DNA of 64,000 nucleotides from Heliocidaris tuberculata (lineage: Eukaryota; Echinodermata; Echinoidea; Camarodonta; Echinometridae), in assembly GCA_025618425.1 (NCBI GenBank), contig CM046838.1, positions 5,742,155 through 5,806,154 of the forward strand, written 5' to 3'. Below the pieces are notes generated by a model that saw nothing but the letters and a program-made list of their open reading frames with translations, searched no databases and had not been told where the DNA came from. A program made the position numbers and the translations under genes. Below are positions 28,409-42,000 of the stretch, in pieces (positions within the stretch are counted from its first letter, which is position 1; each line of letters begins with the position of its first letter).

Positions 28409-28552
28409 TATTATGTTTGAGTCCAAATAATCAAAAGTTAACACAGGAATTCCAGTTCGAACTGCACATTTAATATGGCGAATCAGATCTACAATAAGGG
28501 GACTACGCCCTCTGTCGACATAACATGTATAGTTTGGATTTCAAACACAACA
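28409..28552 (-). repeat. 5' LTR of the Gypsy element
   Basis: On the minus strand it starts TGTTGTGTTTGAAATCC and ends ACTCAAACATAATA. It is followed directly by TGTGGCGACGAGAATGG, a probable primer-binding site by position. Identical to 24198-24341. Confidence 0.93.
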
Positions 28553-31046
28553 CACAACACCCACAGAAACTCGAACAAGATGCAAAATAAAGAGAATATT
28601 GAACATTGATCTAAAATGTATTTAGGCTATATATATATATATATATATTTCTCAAACTGGGCTTTCACAAAGATGACAAATTCTGATGTTCACATTAAAG
28701 TGTGGATCGAAACTGTGTTGCACATACATACAAAAATGTCTTTTTAAATTGTAAACTTCTCCCATAATCAGTGTATTTCATACAATATTGAGTCAAAATG
28801 ATGGACGATATGGTGATTACCTCAGAATGGTTTCAAAAGCGCCTTCTCATTACTTACAGATTTCTACGATTGTTAGATAAGAGCAGCTTCCCCCAATTCA
28901 GGGTAGTTTTTTGGTTCTAATGCTTTGTATACAATCTTAATATGGAAAACAAATGAATTGATGATGTAATCCTGCATGATCACTAGATAATAATACATGC
29001 AACAAAGATTTCAATGTGCAGTGTTATAACAACAAATCAAGATGTATTTCAATGTAACATGTTTTTAAGCACCAAATAGTCTCCCTAGCATGTCAGCATC
29101 AGTAATACATGTATTTCTCTTTCCCCGTTTCATCATCCAAAAAAACATAATATTCAACAAACCTCTGAAAAGCGAGTTTCAGCTATTTTTCAATGTCATG
29201 AACATAAATATCTTGCTTATTCACATGTATAATCACGGGCATATGCACTACGATAAAAGGGTAAGATTTCGGAAAGGAAAGTATAACATACAGAAATAAA
29301 ATAACTATCATGCTTATTAATACAAGCTATAAAATATAATAAAAATATATTACTCATGAAGAAAAGTATTCATTCTAAAGAATATAAATGATACAATATT
29401 AGAAATCATACAAAATACAGATTAAATTGATGTAAAACTTGATCAAGTATTTTTTTCAAGAAAAAGGCAAATTCATATTAAAAATTTCCTTTTAAAAAAT
29501 CCCTTAGATTCTTTCAAAACAAGAAAGTATACTCCAGATTCCAGAGGTAGATTATAAAACTTGTAAAAAAATAAAATATTGTTCAAGTGAATGGATAGTG
29601 AAAAGTTTCCATGGGAAACACAATGATTGTTATTATTGCCCTTGTACCAGTAGGACAGAGAAGAGACATGTATATGATGTACTGCACCATAAAGACGTTA
29701 CATGACACTGCACCACAGAAATAGTTTCATTGAATATTTCTTTGTTACAAACTTGTAAAAGAACAAATTCCTCGGAGTTTTATCTTTTGTTACGAAATTG
29801 ATGGCATAAAATTCATTCATAACAAATAGGTTACAAGCATTTCTAGAGTAAGAGCACCTGTCTACTTCTATCTGCTGCTGCCTGCCAGATTCCACTGAGA
29901 GAGAGAGAGAGAAAAAAAACCAACTTGTCCAGGTATATATATCAATGTCATAATAGTTAAATATACAATAATCTTTTTCTCCCTAATGCATGGTCATTTC
30001 TGTCACTGTATATGAACTATCATTGTGCGATCTTTCATGTGCTACGATATTCACCAAATAACAATAGAAAAGTCTTCTACTTACTATCACAATATCATAC
30101 ACATACACATGTATTACAAGATGACAATCAAACACATCTACGTACAACCATGTAGGCCTATAACTTCCCACTTTCTGCAGTTTACCTAAATTAAATAACA
30201 CTACCTCTTTCTTTCCAAACTTCTACTCACATTTCCTGACTTAATATTTACATCAAATTTGTCTCTATCTAACATGTGATGTAACTTACCGAATGCTAGA
30301 ATAAGAAAATTTCATGAATATTTATAATACATGTACATTCATTCATAAAAAGTCTCCAAGAATTTCTCTCTAATGAAATATTCAAATTGATGACATCATA
30401 TTAAATGATCTACAGTAAAAATGTAAGGATTTTAACTTTCTCATGTACCAGTAATAAATAGCTGAAAATATAATAAAATTTTAGATAAATACATTTAACT
30501 TATACTAACTTATGATCACAGCAAATCACTATGACATTGCCTGGTGCTGGTTAGGAGTAAAATCAAGATCAAGTCATATCAACTTGCTTGACATCCTACT
30601 TCACCCGAGCATTGTAACATAGATTATCATCAATCTATTAACAATACAAACATTTTGCAAACAGATTTGCTATAATATTTGCTATAACATTATTACATTT
30701 GAAAGGGGACAAATATGGAAATATCTAATAGATAGGATAGGTGAACATTGTGACAGACACATAACTTCAAAAACTTTATCACATTATCATTTACATCTAC
30801 CGATACAAGAGACACGTCAAAATCACACACCGGTACATGATACTTCATCAACTAAATTATCAATATTATTATCTTCTAGCAATCTCGCTTAAATTCTGAA
30901 ATTTCAGTTGTTCTCACATGAACCTATTAGTACACAGTACTAGTAAACTTCACAAAGCACTATCATTTCATAACTTCAATTCCACACCTTGTTATTCACC
31001 ACAGTCAGCCACCTAGCTACCTTTTTAAGCACACTGTGAGTACAGC

Positions 31047-31093
<47 letters not shown>

Positions 31094-31264
31094 TTACATG
31101 CATAACATAAGTTATGCTTTGACAGGATAAGATGTTGCAAGGTGTTTTTTTTTACACTTTAAATCTATCTTCTTCAAGGAGAGTTAACAGAAAGTTAAGT
31201 GATTTGCAGTATCTAAAAGTCTCTGTATAAGTTTGTGATTGTTATGCTGTACATCAATTGACAT

Positions 31265-31636
31265 TAAAGGAGAATGAAACCCTGGGCAAAAATCAAATTG
31301 AATGAAAAGAGAGGATAGAGAGAATCAATTTTTAAAAAGTTCCATCAAAATCGGTTGCAAAATGACAAAGTTATGAAAGTTTGAAAAGTCTCAATTTAAT
31401 TTCTATGGCGATCCTCAAATTGGCAATGTTGCTTTAAAGTGACAGGTTTGGTAGTAGAACTCTCCATATGTTTTGTACACAAAATTTCATATTTTCCCCA
31501 TTATCTCTAAAGGTGCAGCTTGTCTCCTTCTTAGCTCAAGATATATCATGGGAAAATGTATTTGACACAACATGTGGAGTTCACAAAAAGACGAGTAGCA
31601 TCTTGAATCATTTTATCAGGGTTTCATTCTCCTTTA
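31265..31636. mobile_element. TAAAGGAGAATGAAACCCTGG TIR element, copy 1 (deleted)
   Basis: Begins TAAAGGAGAATGAAACCCTG and ends CAGGGTTTCATTCTCCTTTA. The left arm matches 36636 onward closely (TTCCATCAAAATCGGTTGC, GGTGCAGCTTGTCTCCTTCT). Much of the right arm is missing compared with the second copy. No flanking duplication was found. Confidence 0.85.
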
Positions 31637-31654
31637 AGAATAAATAAATGAATC

Positions 31655-32169
31655 ACTTAAGGCTCTTGCAAATATGCTGCAGTAAACTGCCTAAAAAAAA
31701 AAAATTAAAAAAATTGGGGGGTTTTGAAGCATACTGCGCTTCACATTCCTGTATCTTATATGATACAGGTAAGTGAGTATGCATAGGACCTTTGTTGCAT
31801 CATGCATCCCACTTGCCATTTATTTAACCCGTTGACTACTGAATTCTTTAACTCTCATAGGCTTCATACAGGAGCCACCCGGTTCCTGTAGTCTATGGAT
31901 TAATACACAAAACAGAGGAGGTGCGATGGCTCAGTGGTAGAGCAGTGGTCTCGTAACTGGAAGGATCTTGGTTCGAAACCAAGCAGATGCACCAGTGCCC
32001 TTTGGTAAGGCATTAATCCTCAAGTTCCTCGGAGAGGACTTAATTAAGCCGTCGGTCCCCTGGTTGTTTACTTACAAGCATACACATGCTTTCTTTGCAG
32101 GCAAACCTTAAAAAAGATGCCGCATTGTTTTTTGCGGCGGTTTACTGCAGCATGTGTGAACGAGCCTTC
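31655..32169. mobile_element. TIR element carrying a tRNA-SINE insertion
   Basis: AAGGCTCTTGCAAATATGCT plus GCAGTAAACTGCC at the left mirrors GGCGGTTTACTGCAGCATGT plus GTGAACGAGCCTT at the right. Inside are CTGTATCTTATATGATACAG (a small palindrome) and the SINE at 31915-32050. Confidence 0.7.
31915..32050 (+). mobile_element. tRNA-derived SINE (tRNA-like body at 31920-31993)
   Basis: GGTGCGATGGCTCAGTGG (A box) and GGTTCGAAACC (B box) lie at tRNA spacing. The D arm (GCTC/GAGC), T arm (CTTGG/CCAAG) and most of the acceptor (GGTGC/GCACC) pair, but the anticodon stem does not. The tail AGTGCCCTTTGGTAAGGCAT resembles the tails of the SINEs at 13379 and 42985. It is a SINE rather than a tRNA gene. 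Confidence 0.75.
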
Positions 32170-32976
32170 AATGTAATCCATGGCAAACCAGGGCAGTTTA
32201 GTTCTTACAGAAGAATTGTTCTACTATTAATTTCAAGTTACTATCTAAAGGTACTCTTTAACTTTTTGTGAGCTATGATAAAATATCTATCCAGAATGTT
32301 CAGGACAGCAGTATACCAGTAACCAATATAAACAAACAAAAGAAGACATTTTCAGGTAATTTGTCCCCTACAGCATTTATGAAATGCACTCAGCAAACAA
32401 ATAAGTACAAAAGAAGCAAATTTTCCCAATAACACACTAATCAATTCTCTTTTTGTGTGAAACATTCCAATATGCTAAACAATTTAAGATAGATCTATCC
32501 ACATATTCAACGACTTTCATTTTTACTTTAAAAAAGTTGAACACCATCTTTAGCAATATCTATTGAAAACGACACTAGCTGTATAAGCATAAATCCATTT
32601 CAAAATGCTTAAAAACATACTGGAAGGTCTCAAGCCAAACAAATATCAGCCAGTGAATTTTCTAAGAAAAAAATTATTTTTTTTGTTTTGTTTTTAACTA
32701 CTGTTCTATGTCTGTTTGGCAAATGCATGTAGACAAAATATAGCCATAATTGTCTCCAAACTTACTTCACTGTGTTCATTTCGACTAGTTTTCATTCAGT
32801 ACATAACACTACACTGGATAAATTTTGCATCATAGTCCTACAGAGTTAAAGATCACCTTTAAGGAATAAATGATTTAACCAAATTTTGTGCGCGTTTTGC
32901 AGAAGGAGTGAATGACGAGGAAAGCGCTTTCAAGTTTGACTCCTTCCCTTGGTTGTTCTGCTAATGACGCTTTTTA

Positions 32977-33080
32977 TTACCTCAAAGAGTCGAGGTACGT
33001 GGAGAGGAGAACGGCCGGGGGAGTAAACGATTCATTGTTGTTCTCAACGCGAGTTTGACGTTGTCCATCACAGTCAAAAC
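32977..33080 (-). CDS. R3HDM4: R3HDM4 exon 7 (C-terminus and stop)
   Basis: Acceptor CACTGCCTTGTAG; stop TAA at 32979-32977. Encodes SFDCDGQRQTRVENNNESF then TPPAVLLSTYLDSLR, matching the family C-terminus. AATAAA overlaps the stop region but is too early to be the polyadenylation signal. Confidence 0.9.
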
Positions 33081-36000
33081 CTACAAGGCAGTGAAACAAT
33101 CAAGTTTATAATTGACTGAAGTGTGTTAGTCAGGGTTGGTGATTAAAATTTTTTGTTTATATATCCTTCCTATCTTTGTTATGGATATTTTTTCTTTATT
33201 CTGATGAAGAGTACAATATGTACATACAAGCAGGAGACAGAGAAGATAAGAGAGATAAAAGGAAAAGCAAGGAGATCCAGGGGCATGTGCCCCACAAAGG
33301 TTCCCAGGTGGAACATTCCAGCCCCCAATTTTTCTTTATCATTTGTGAATGTACACATGTTCATCAATAATACTTTTCATTCAGATTTTCTTATTAAACA
33401 AACAAACATACAAACAAACAAAATAAATCAAAAGCTTGTTCAACTCCAGCAATTTGTCGTCGTTTTTACTAACTGACGAATCTGTGCACGCTGCGCAGAA
33501 ACATGAATTGGCCGGAAACGCATTTATAGATTTAGGTCTACTTAGATAACGGAATTTGCTTTCGTTGCATAATTGCATGTATCGATATATACATTAAAAG
33601 AAAGCTTATGACTTTAACTTTGGAAAGGTGTATATTATTATGTATATTGATATGGAATAAAGAAGCACTGGCCATTCAAACACGATTCGAGGTTTCGTAA
33701 AACCGTTTGCTCCAAAGCGCGTATTTGTGCGCGTGCACGGATTTGTCAGTTCGTAAAAATGACAACGAATTTAGAAGAGGCATATTATGCCTCAATAATG
33801 GGGTGTTGCATTATTTGTAAATGAACCAAGCAAAGGAGATCTTACTTTCTGAGCTGAGGCCAAGGTACTGACACACAGCATGGAGGAGGAGCCGATCAAA
33901 GCTGTTGTGTAGCGTTGAGATGAAGACAGATCCAGGATCGTCTGTGAACCATGTCAGTAGCTCCTCTTCATGAAGCTCAACAGCTCCCTGTGGAGAAAAG
34001 AAAAACATACAGTGAAAATCAATTTCTCTTCAGCAGATATAAAAACATTCTACATGTACTGTCTTGTAGTATACTTGAGTCCATTTACTTCAAGCATGGA
34101 TTGGTGATTTTTGTTTCTTTGCACATAGCCATTTTATTTTCAGGACATGAATGATTAAATCTGGAAAACAGTGTAATTGCAAAAGAATTGTCTTCTTTCA
34201 CCTGCATTTAAAGTGTTACACACCAACTTCCAAAAATTTACGATATGTCACTTTTTAAAAATTCTTTCGAAATAATTCCAGTATGAAAAGCAGCTCTACA
34301 AAATTTTCATGATCACATGAAGATATCAATCATGCATGAACAAAATGATTGCAATTCGCTAATTAATGATTCAAAGACCTGTGACTTCACATAGCCCAGT
34401 GGCTATGATCACAATGGTTTCAACATTGGGAAACAAAACTTTTTAATACTCAAAATTCATACACTCTTTCAATTTTGGCAATCACTGTACTGACTCAGAT
34501 GGGCTAGTTCAAATTATGACTTAAACAGCCATCTGCTGAATATCTATTACCTTAGGGAGATGTCTTCTTCGGAGCATAGTTTGGAGACGAGTACTGATCC
34601 TATTGAAGCAATCCTTAGGAGAGTGGGCTGGGTGCTCTGGTAAAATACAAGCATCACAATATTGAAATAGACCTATGGCCCGAGTGGAAGCAGAAAGATC
34701 ATATAAACAAGTCAATCGAACAAAAATGGACAAAACAATATAAAAGTTATGAATTTTGAAAGTCGGGATAACTTATGCTATGTGGAATCTCGCAGTGCCA
34801 ATTTGATCAAGGTAACACCAAATCACTCAAAATTATTTTCTTTTTTTTTTCATGATGAATAATATATTGTTTTATGATATATCATGAAAATATACTCAGC
34901 CCAAAGAGTAAGTTCCCCCATGATACTTTTTAATATAACTTAAGAAATATTACACAAAATTTATACAAAATCTTCTTATCTACATTTTGATTATTTGTGA
35001 GCAATTGATTATGATTTCTTAATGAAATTATCGTTTTTATCGCAGTAAAAAAAATACACTTTTCGTTTCCTAATGAAATGCAGGGTGTACATTGTGTACT
35101 CTATTCACTTCTTTGGTTCATGTACAGGGAATGACTTGCAATTCAAATTTATGAAACTACACTGAAAAGTCACGATTGTTTTTAGTGCATTTCATACAAA
35201 CTGAAAATCAGTCATTAACTAGTCTCACTAATGTGGTTCAAATAAGCTACCATTCTCACCACTTCTCTTGTCCTTGATCTCCATAGGGGTCTCTACTTTA
35301 GCTGGAGTCTCTGGCTTGGTAAAACTGTTTCCATTTTTATCTTGTTGTAGGGATGCTTTCTTAGCTACCCTGATCATCCCTTCCTCGACCTCCTGTAAGA
35401 ATCGATCCTGTTCCTCTCCTGAACGGTTCATGAACTCACTCCATATCTGCTCCAAAACAAATCACAAAACATGCCTTTTTATTGCTTATTTCTTCTTTCA
35501 AATTATTTAAGGGAGAAAACTCAACTGGGTCTTGTCTTAGATAGAGTCCATTATCAATAAATCTTCACCTAAAAAAAAAAAAAAAAAAAAAAAAATGATT
35601 TTTTATTTTTTCATTGCAAATGCTCAGGAGATGAAATAGTCCTATCTGAGGGACTTGGTATTTAAGAATCAAATAGGACATAACAAGGCAAGTCAACTGG
35701 TTGTTTTATCTGCAAGCCTATAATAAGGCAAACTAAACATCAAAGACATGTTCATGAATCAAAGGTAAGCATAAACTAGTGAACTTACCTCCATATTTTT
35801 CTCCTGCAGAAAGAGTTGTTCAAATGCGCTTGAATGAGTGGAGATAAAATCAGAGATATCAGGCTCTCCGGCTTGGTAGTCCTCATCAAGCAACGTCTTC
35901 AGAAAATTGTCTAAAATTACGAACAGGAATTCCAATTAGTAACAGGCTTAAGTCACTGGTGACCTGTGAAAAATGATGAAAAGGGGCCTATGGCCCTTAA

Positions 36001-39000
36001 AGTGTGGGTGGACATCACTTTTACTAATTTTTGTCATTAAACAAATGAAAAATCCCCTGATATAACCACTGTCTAATGGTAGAAAGAACCAATAGTCGAT
36101 GATCAGATAAAATGATTCAAATTTCTTAAAGTGATTGATTAACTTTGTGAAAAATTGTAAAAATCAGCTCAAATGCCAGTGAATTGTGTGCAGTCCTCTA
36201 ACTACATATATAATTAAGGATATGTGAAAGTATGAGAGAAAATGGAACCCGTTTACTATCCTAAAAAAGAGAAAATCGCGATCAATCGCTAGCGCAAGTC
36301 GCTCGGCTTCTTCGCTGCGCTGCAGTCACAAAAACCAAGCACCAGCGCTTGGCGATTTCAAAGCGGGCTTCAAGCCCGTACGATATTCTGTGATAGAGCG
36401 AGGTATGCCAACCGTAATAGTTCTTTAGGGTTCGGTGGTACTCTATCCCGACATCAATGTTCAATCGTAAATATCTTGATATATAAACGACCGATCAGCT
36501 TATAAAACTCAGGCGATTCCTGTCTGAGCTAAAGGTTTGCAATTATGATTACAGCATTAGCTGGAACAGTGATTTTTTTTTTCAATCCTGGGCAAAGTTA
36601 ATCAATGCCTTTAAAGAAATAAATGGACAAGTCATTAAAGGAGAATGAAACCCTGGGGAAAATCAATTTTAATGAAAAGAGAGGAAAGAGAAAATCAATT
36701 TTAAAAAAGTTCCATCAAAATCAGTTACGACACGAGAGTTATGAAAGGATGAAAAGTCTCAATTTAATTTCCATGGCGATACTCACATTGGCAATGTTAC
36801 TTCAAAGTGACAGGTTAGTAATACAACTCTCCATACTGTTTTGTACACAAAATTTCATATTTTCCCCATTATCTCTCAAGGTGCAGCTTGTCTCCTTCTT
36901 AGCTCAAGACATATCTTGGGAAAATGTATTTGACACAACATATGTTGAGTTCACAAAAAGACAAGCAGCATCTTTAGAGATAATGGAGAAAATATGAAAT
37001 TTTGTGTGCAAAGCATATTGAGAGTCGTACTATTAAACCTGCCATTTTAAAGCAACATTGCCAATTTGAGGATTGCCATAGAAAGTAAATTGAGACTTTT
37101 CAAACTTTCATAACTTTTTCATTTCATAACTGATTTTGATGGAACTTTTTTTGAATGACTTCTCTCTCTCTTTTCATCAAAATGGATATTTCCCCAGGGT
37201 TTCATTCTCCTTTAAAGTCATATGGGGCACATCTAAAATTCTCTGAGAGATTTATACAATTTTTTTTGTTCCTAGACTATAATAGTAATACATGTAGTAT
37301 GTACAAGGTTATCTGAGATGTACAAAGTACTGCTATACTTTGGTGACTTCCTACAATAGTTGATGTGTAGATTATCAAGGATTGGTCCAGGAAAGATCAT
37401 ACTAGAGGATGGAAAAGGTCAAAAGGACTATCGAAATACATCATTTTCATCTTTTAAACCCTCAATTTGTAGCAGAGTATAGCAGTATTTGGAAAGCCCT
37501 TGAATCAAGTCATCCAGAAAATGAACTGAGTAGCCTCGCAAAGCAACAAGTGGTTTCTAGTACTACTACCCCCATAACAAAACTCCCTCAGATAATGACT
37601 CCTTCCCCCCCCCCCCCAAGACAACTATACCCGCCCTACCCCCTTGGCTACATGTAGGACAATCATCCCTATACCAGGGCTCGACACTAACAAAAATTTT
37701 GGTGGTCCATTTCCTCCAAATTTGGGTGGACCACACTCCAGTTGGTCCTCCAAATTTGACTTTCTATTTTCATTTTTGGTGGACCACACTCAATTTTGGA
37801 GGATCCACATTAAATAATAAAATAAATAAGATTTTTTTTCAAACGTTTAGAATTATTTGTTTGCGGTATTGTTTTCAATTTCATGACATGTGCTTGACCT
37901 TTCACTTTCTCGCACTGTATGTAAAAGCCGTAATTTTCGCGTATTTTGCGAGTTGATGTTGGGATGCAAATTTCACAGCTCGCGAAAATATTCCCATTTG
38001 ATTAACGACTGCACTAATTTGCGCCGCAAATAAAAGTGAAGCCTGAGAAACCGGACCTCAGATCGCTATGATCAGGGAGGTGATGATGATTGAAGCATAA
38101 ATTTTCACCTTAGTCTGCTCTTAGAAAATGCTAGCACTTAATGTACATAAATTCTACTACATAAAAGTTGGTTAGACACTTCAAAAATTGACTTGAATTT
38201 CACTTTTATTCTAGCTCAGAACTAAAATGTTATGCCTTAATTCATTCTCCTGTAGAAGACATTGATACATGTATTCTTTCATTTATTATGATTTTTTATT
38301 GAATTCCTGTTGCAATAATTCAGATTTGGTGTCAAATTATTGAATTTCTTCCATTATTCTTCATTCTCAAGTACATGTATAGTCACATGACTAATGTTCG
38401 TGATCGCGATCGCAAAAATCTGCTATCGCAATTGCGATCGTAAAATCTGCTATCGCGATCACGAATTTGAGTCACGTGACTTAAAAGTGTTTGAGAAGGA
38501 AGGATATTCAGAGAAATTCAATATTTTGACACCAAAACCAACTTTTTGAAATAGGAATCTAACAAAAAATCAAATTAAATAAAATAATACAAATGTCTTT
38601 TACTAGAGATCGAATTGTGGCATCATAGGTTTCAGCTTTGAGCTATAATTAAAGTGAAATTTAAGCCAATTTTTTGAAATGTCTAACCAACTTTTATATG
38701 GCAGAGTTTATGTTCAAATTAAATGCAAGATTTCAAAATTTAATTTGAACAATCATGTTACACAGTATATGCACATCACAAGCACTTGCTGTTTATCTTC
38801 AACACGCGAATGTTTTGTGAAAATAAGTGACGCATTTGAACATCGCGTTGAGCTCTTTCCTTGATTTGGGAGGGGATCAGCGATTTAAAATTTTTGGTGG
38901 TCACCATGTGACCTCCATTTCCTTGTTTTTTTTAAATTTGGTGGTCCAACACATCATTTTGGGGGACTTTGACCTCCAGACCTCCGCTAGTGTCGAGCCC

Positions 39001-42000
39001 TGCCTATACAGCCACCCCCAGACACTATCCCCCAAATTCTGTTACCCCAAAGAGAGGTGTTCGATGGTAAATGGGGGTATTTATACAGGGGTAGTTGTTT
39101 TGGGGAGGGGGTAGCTTTCCAGGGGTATACCTCTTGATAAGAATTTTTAAAATTTACTATTATCAATCCTCCTTGCTTGTCTGACTCCCGTCTTCTTCTT
39201 GCGGCGAGGTGAATTGGAGAAAGAACTAGAGGGCAAAGTCTTCTTTGGGGAAAGTCCCTGAGATTCTGTCTTAACTGGCGATGGCTGAAGGCTGGTAGGA
39301 TGCTCAATGAGTCTATTATGAATAAAGAGAAAAGAGATCTATTTATTTTGAAGTTTTAAACATTTGCATTTAGATCTATTATGAATTCAGCAAAATTTTG
39401 TTGAATAAGAAAACTAAACTTAGAAATATTTTGATAATCATGCTATTTCTGACAAATTTAAGTTCATCATCATCATCAATGAATAAGAATCAGGGTAAAA
39501 TTCACACCTTGTACTTGCATATTTGTGCATGTGATACAGTGTCAGCGCTTACTAGTAATTGCTACATGTACATGTACACAACAAACCACCCGAGATATGA
39601 AACAAACGTTCGTATCACACAACATACAGGTAAAAGCAAGGACTTTCAAGCAGTCATTCCATAAGCATGCATTTCAATTTTCTCAATAATATTGACTTTC
39701 TATTTGGAAATCTTGAAAATCTTTGCATGTGTCATGCGTAAGCTGTAAGGTATTTTAATTTTCATGTGCCTTCTAGGACAAATCTTGCAATTTACTGGTG
39801 CAAGTCTTATCTGGGTGAAAACCTTTGCTGGCTTCAGCGACACCAGCGAATATGTAATGTCAAACGTAGTATACCGCATAGCTAGCTAGTATAGCATGGA
39901 ACGTAGGCTTGCTCAAGCTCAACGTGAGGGGGAAAAGGGTAACATTTTAAAACGAAAGCAGTGATTGAACCAAAAGATGATGGTATTTTTTTTTTCAAGC
40001 AATCAAAACAGCTGTCACATCATCAGAAACATAATTATCTGAACTTTCAGCTGCTGCTTCACTTTTTGACTTTGGTTCATTTGGCGCAAAGTTATCAAGA
40101 GCAGAAGGCAGAAAAGGCCTTGACCAAGTCCTCGCTCACACAAAAATGGAGAAAACATTTTAAAAAAAACAACCTAAAATGACGGTACTTATTGTTTTAG
40201 AAAAGAAGATTGATTCACATGAATTTTAAGCTGAACAGTCAAATTTTACGAAACTACTTCACTTTTTGACAGTTTGATATTGAGCTAACATTAAGAAAAC
40301 TACATGTATGTATGACAAGTTGAAAGTAAAAAAAAGTAGTTTCTGGATGTGTACTTGAGCTAAATCTGAGCGTATTTTATCAAGTGTGAAAACCTTTTAG
40401 ACACTGTAATATTAAAAGTCCAATAGCAACATCGGTTTTTTTTTTTATAACTTAGTCTCATTCTTTATTAATTACATATAAAAAAAGATCTAGATCTAGT
40501 CTTAGCAGTATGGGGTCGGGCTAACTTGGTACTAGGGCGAACTCGGCACTGCGCAGTGTTCAAGAGTTGAAGTCCACGCTAGGCACCGCACCCATTTTTA
40601 GCCTTAAATTTCATGTTTTGTATAATTTTACTTCTTGAAATTTTCAACATTACTTCTTTGCTAATCATTTTACACATTGATATCAAATAATTTGAATTTA
40701 AGTGTTTCGAAATGTGCAATTAATGCGAAATTCAACACAAGTGTTTGCGATCAATTTAACTCTCTGGGCTTAATCAGCCGCGATTTTCTGCCAAGGCCGA
40801 GTTCGCCCTAGTGCCGAGTTAGCCCGCATCCAGCAGTAGGCCTAGAGTATGTGCTCCTGTGGGCGGCCGGTCCCCTGTGAGCAGCCGGCGGTGAATAAAA
40901 AATGAAAAAAAAAAAAAAAATTTGATATCCCTTCAAAAATTACCCTGGACAGTCTCAGGTAGGTTCTATTGCACCAAAAAACATACTCAGCCAAAGCAGT
41001 AAGTATCCTGAATCTCGCTCAACATCATGAGAAATGTACGCCACCAGTCATCGACAAAAAAATTGCAGTTTCTTAACTTTAAGTTAAGAGACTATGACAT
41101 ACTTACACCAATACTTAAACTTTATTTGTTCAATTTGATGTGTAATTTGATGTTTATTTAAGAGAATGAAGTTGATGGTCCATGTTTTGCTTCAGAAATT
41201 TTTATTTACACTACCACAGGGAAAGCTGCATGGGGGTGGCCGCTCACCAGTGCCATTTTTCTGAGTGGGTCTGGTGAGCAGCCACCCTGTGTAAAACGTG
41301 TACAAAATGCAGGTTTTTGTAGGAAATTGTAGTCTGCTTTCATTTTTTGGTCATGGCGTTTGATAGATCATCATGTTTGACAGATTATATGGGTTTCAAC
41401 AGAATATTATTAATTTTTATAAAGTATTGGAATGTAATGTATGAAATGTGATATTAATTTTCTTTCACTTAGTCACAAATATGATGCTGAATGCCCGACA
41501 TATCATGGGCGGCTGCTCACAGGGGTAGAGGCGGTCACACACAGGACCCCTAGCACCGTTTTGAAAAATGGACACTACTCAATACGTTATTGGTCAATAA
41601 TTTTAATTTTGCCTTCTATTTACTTTAGTAAGCAAGTATTTGGACTATGAATTGATTGTATTGAATTATGTGCGAGTCTTTGATTGATAAATCAGCAAAT
41701 TCCCTTTAAGCGGCCGCACACCGGAGCCTTTACTGATCTACTTAAGTTAGAGACTCAATTCAAGAATATTGTAAATTTGTAGGTCCAAGTAAAAAACACA
41801 CCAACAAATTTGGCTATACTATAGCCTACATGTACATGTAATTGTGACTTTAAACTCCCATCTCCCTGGTATGACCTTTCAATAATAATAGCTAAACACT
41901 TCTACCTGCACTTCTTGTTCTCCATTAGTTATGCATTGCACCACTGGCACTGTATTGCAAGCAGTGAAGCCTGAACAACTAACATTAATTATTCCCAAAT

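Larger units (their letters stand above)
24198..28552 (-). mobile_element. Ty3/Gypsy LTR retrotransposon, defective
   Basis: The element is bounded by two 144-bp LTRs that read identically and by a 5-bp target duplication CACAA (24193-24197 and 28553-28557). On the minus strand the order is LTR, gag with two zinc knuckles, protease, reverse transcriptase, RNase H, integrase, polypurine tract, LTR. The RT-RH-integrase order and the absence of an envelope gene place it in Ty3/Gypsy. Two lesions break pol: a frame-changing deletion in the RT fingers near 26955, and an in-frame TGA at about 25555 in the integrase zinc region. Identical LTRs suggest recent insertion, so mobilisation in trans or very recent decay is inferred. 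Confidence 0.93.
28558..32976. other. A/T-rich gene-free stretch downstream of R3HDM4
   Basis: Contains (TA)n at 28629-28650 and 31052-31090, a GA tract at about 29895-29915, and the TIR elements and SINE listed separately. Part of 28.6-32.9 kb may be R3HDM4 3' UTR; no polyadenylation site could be fixed. No other coding exon was recognised. Confidence 0.5.

Noticed and set aside
31920..31993. tRNA gene (Thr-like CGT loop)
   Set aside because: A and B boxes and T arm are good, but the anticodon stem does not pair and a SINE tail follows.
32086..32271. Frame with CSMCERAFNV resembling a zinc motif
   Set aside because: It spans the right TIR of the 31655 element and has no further support.
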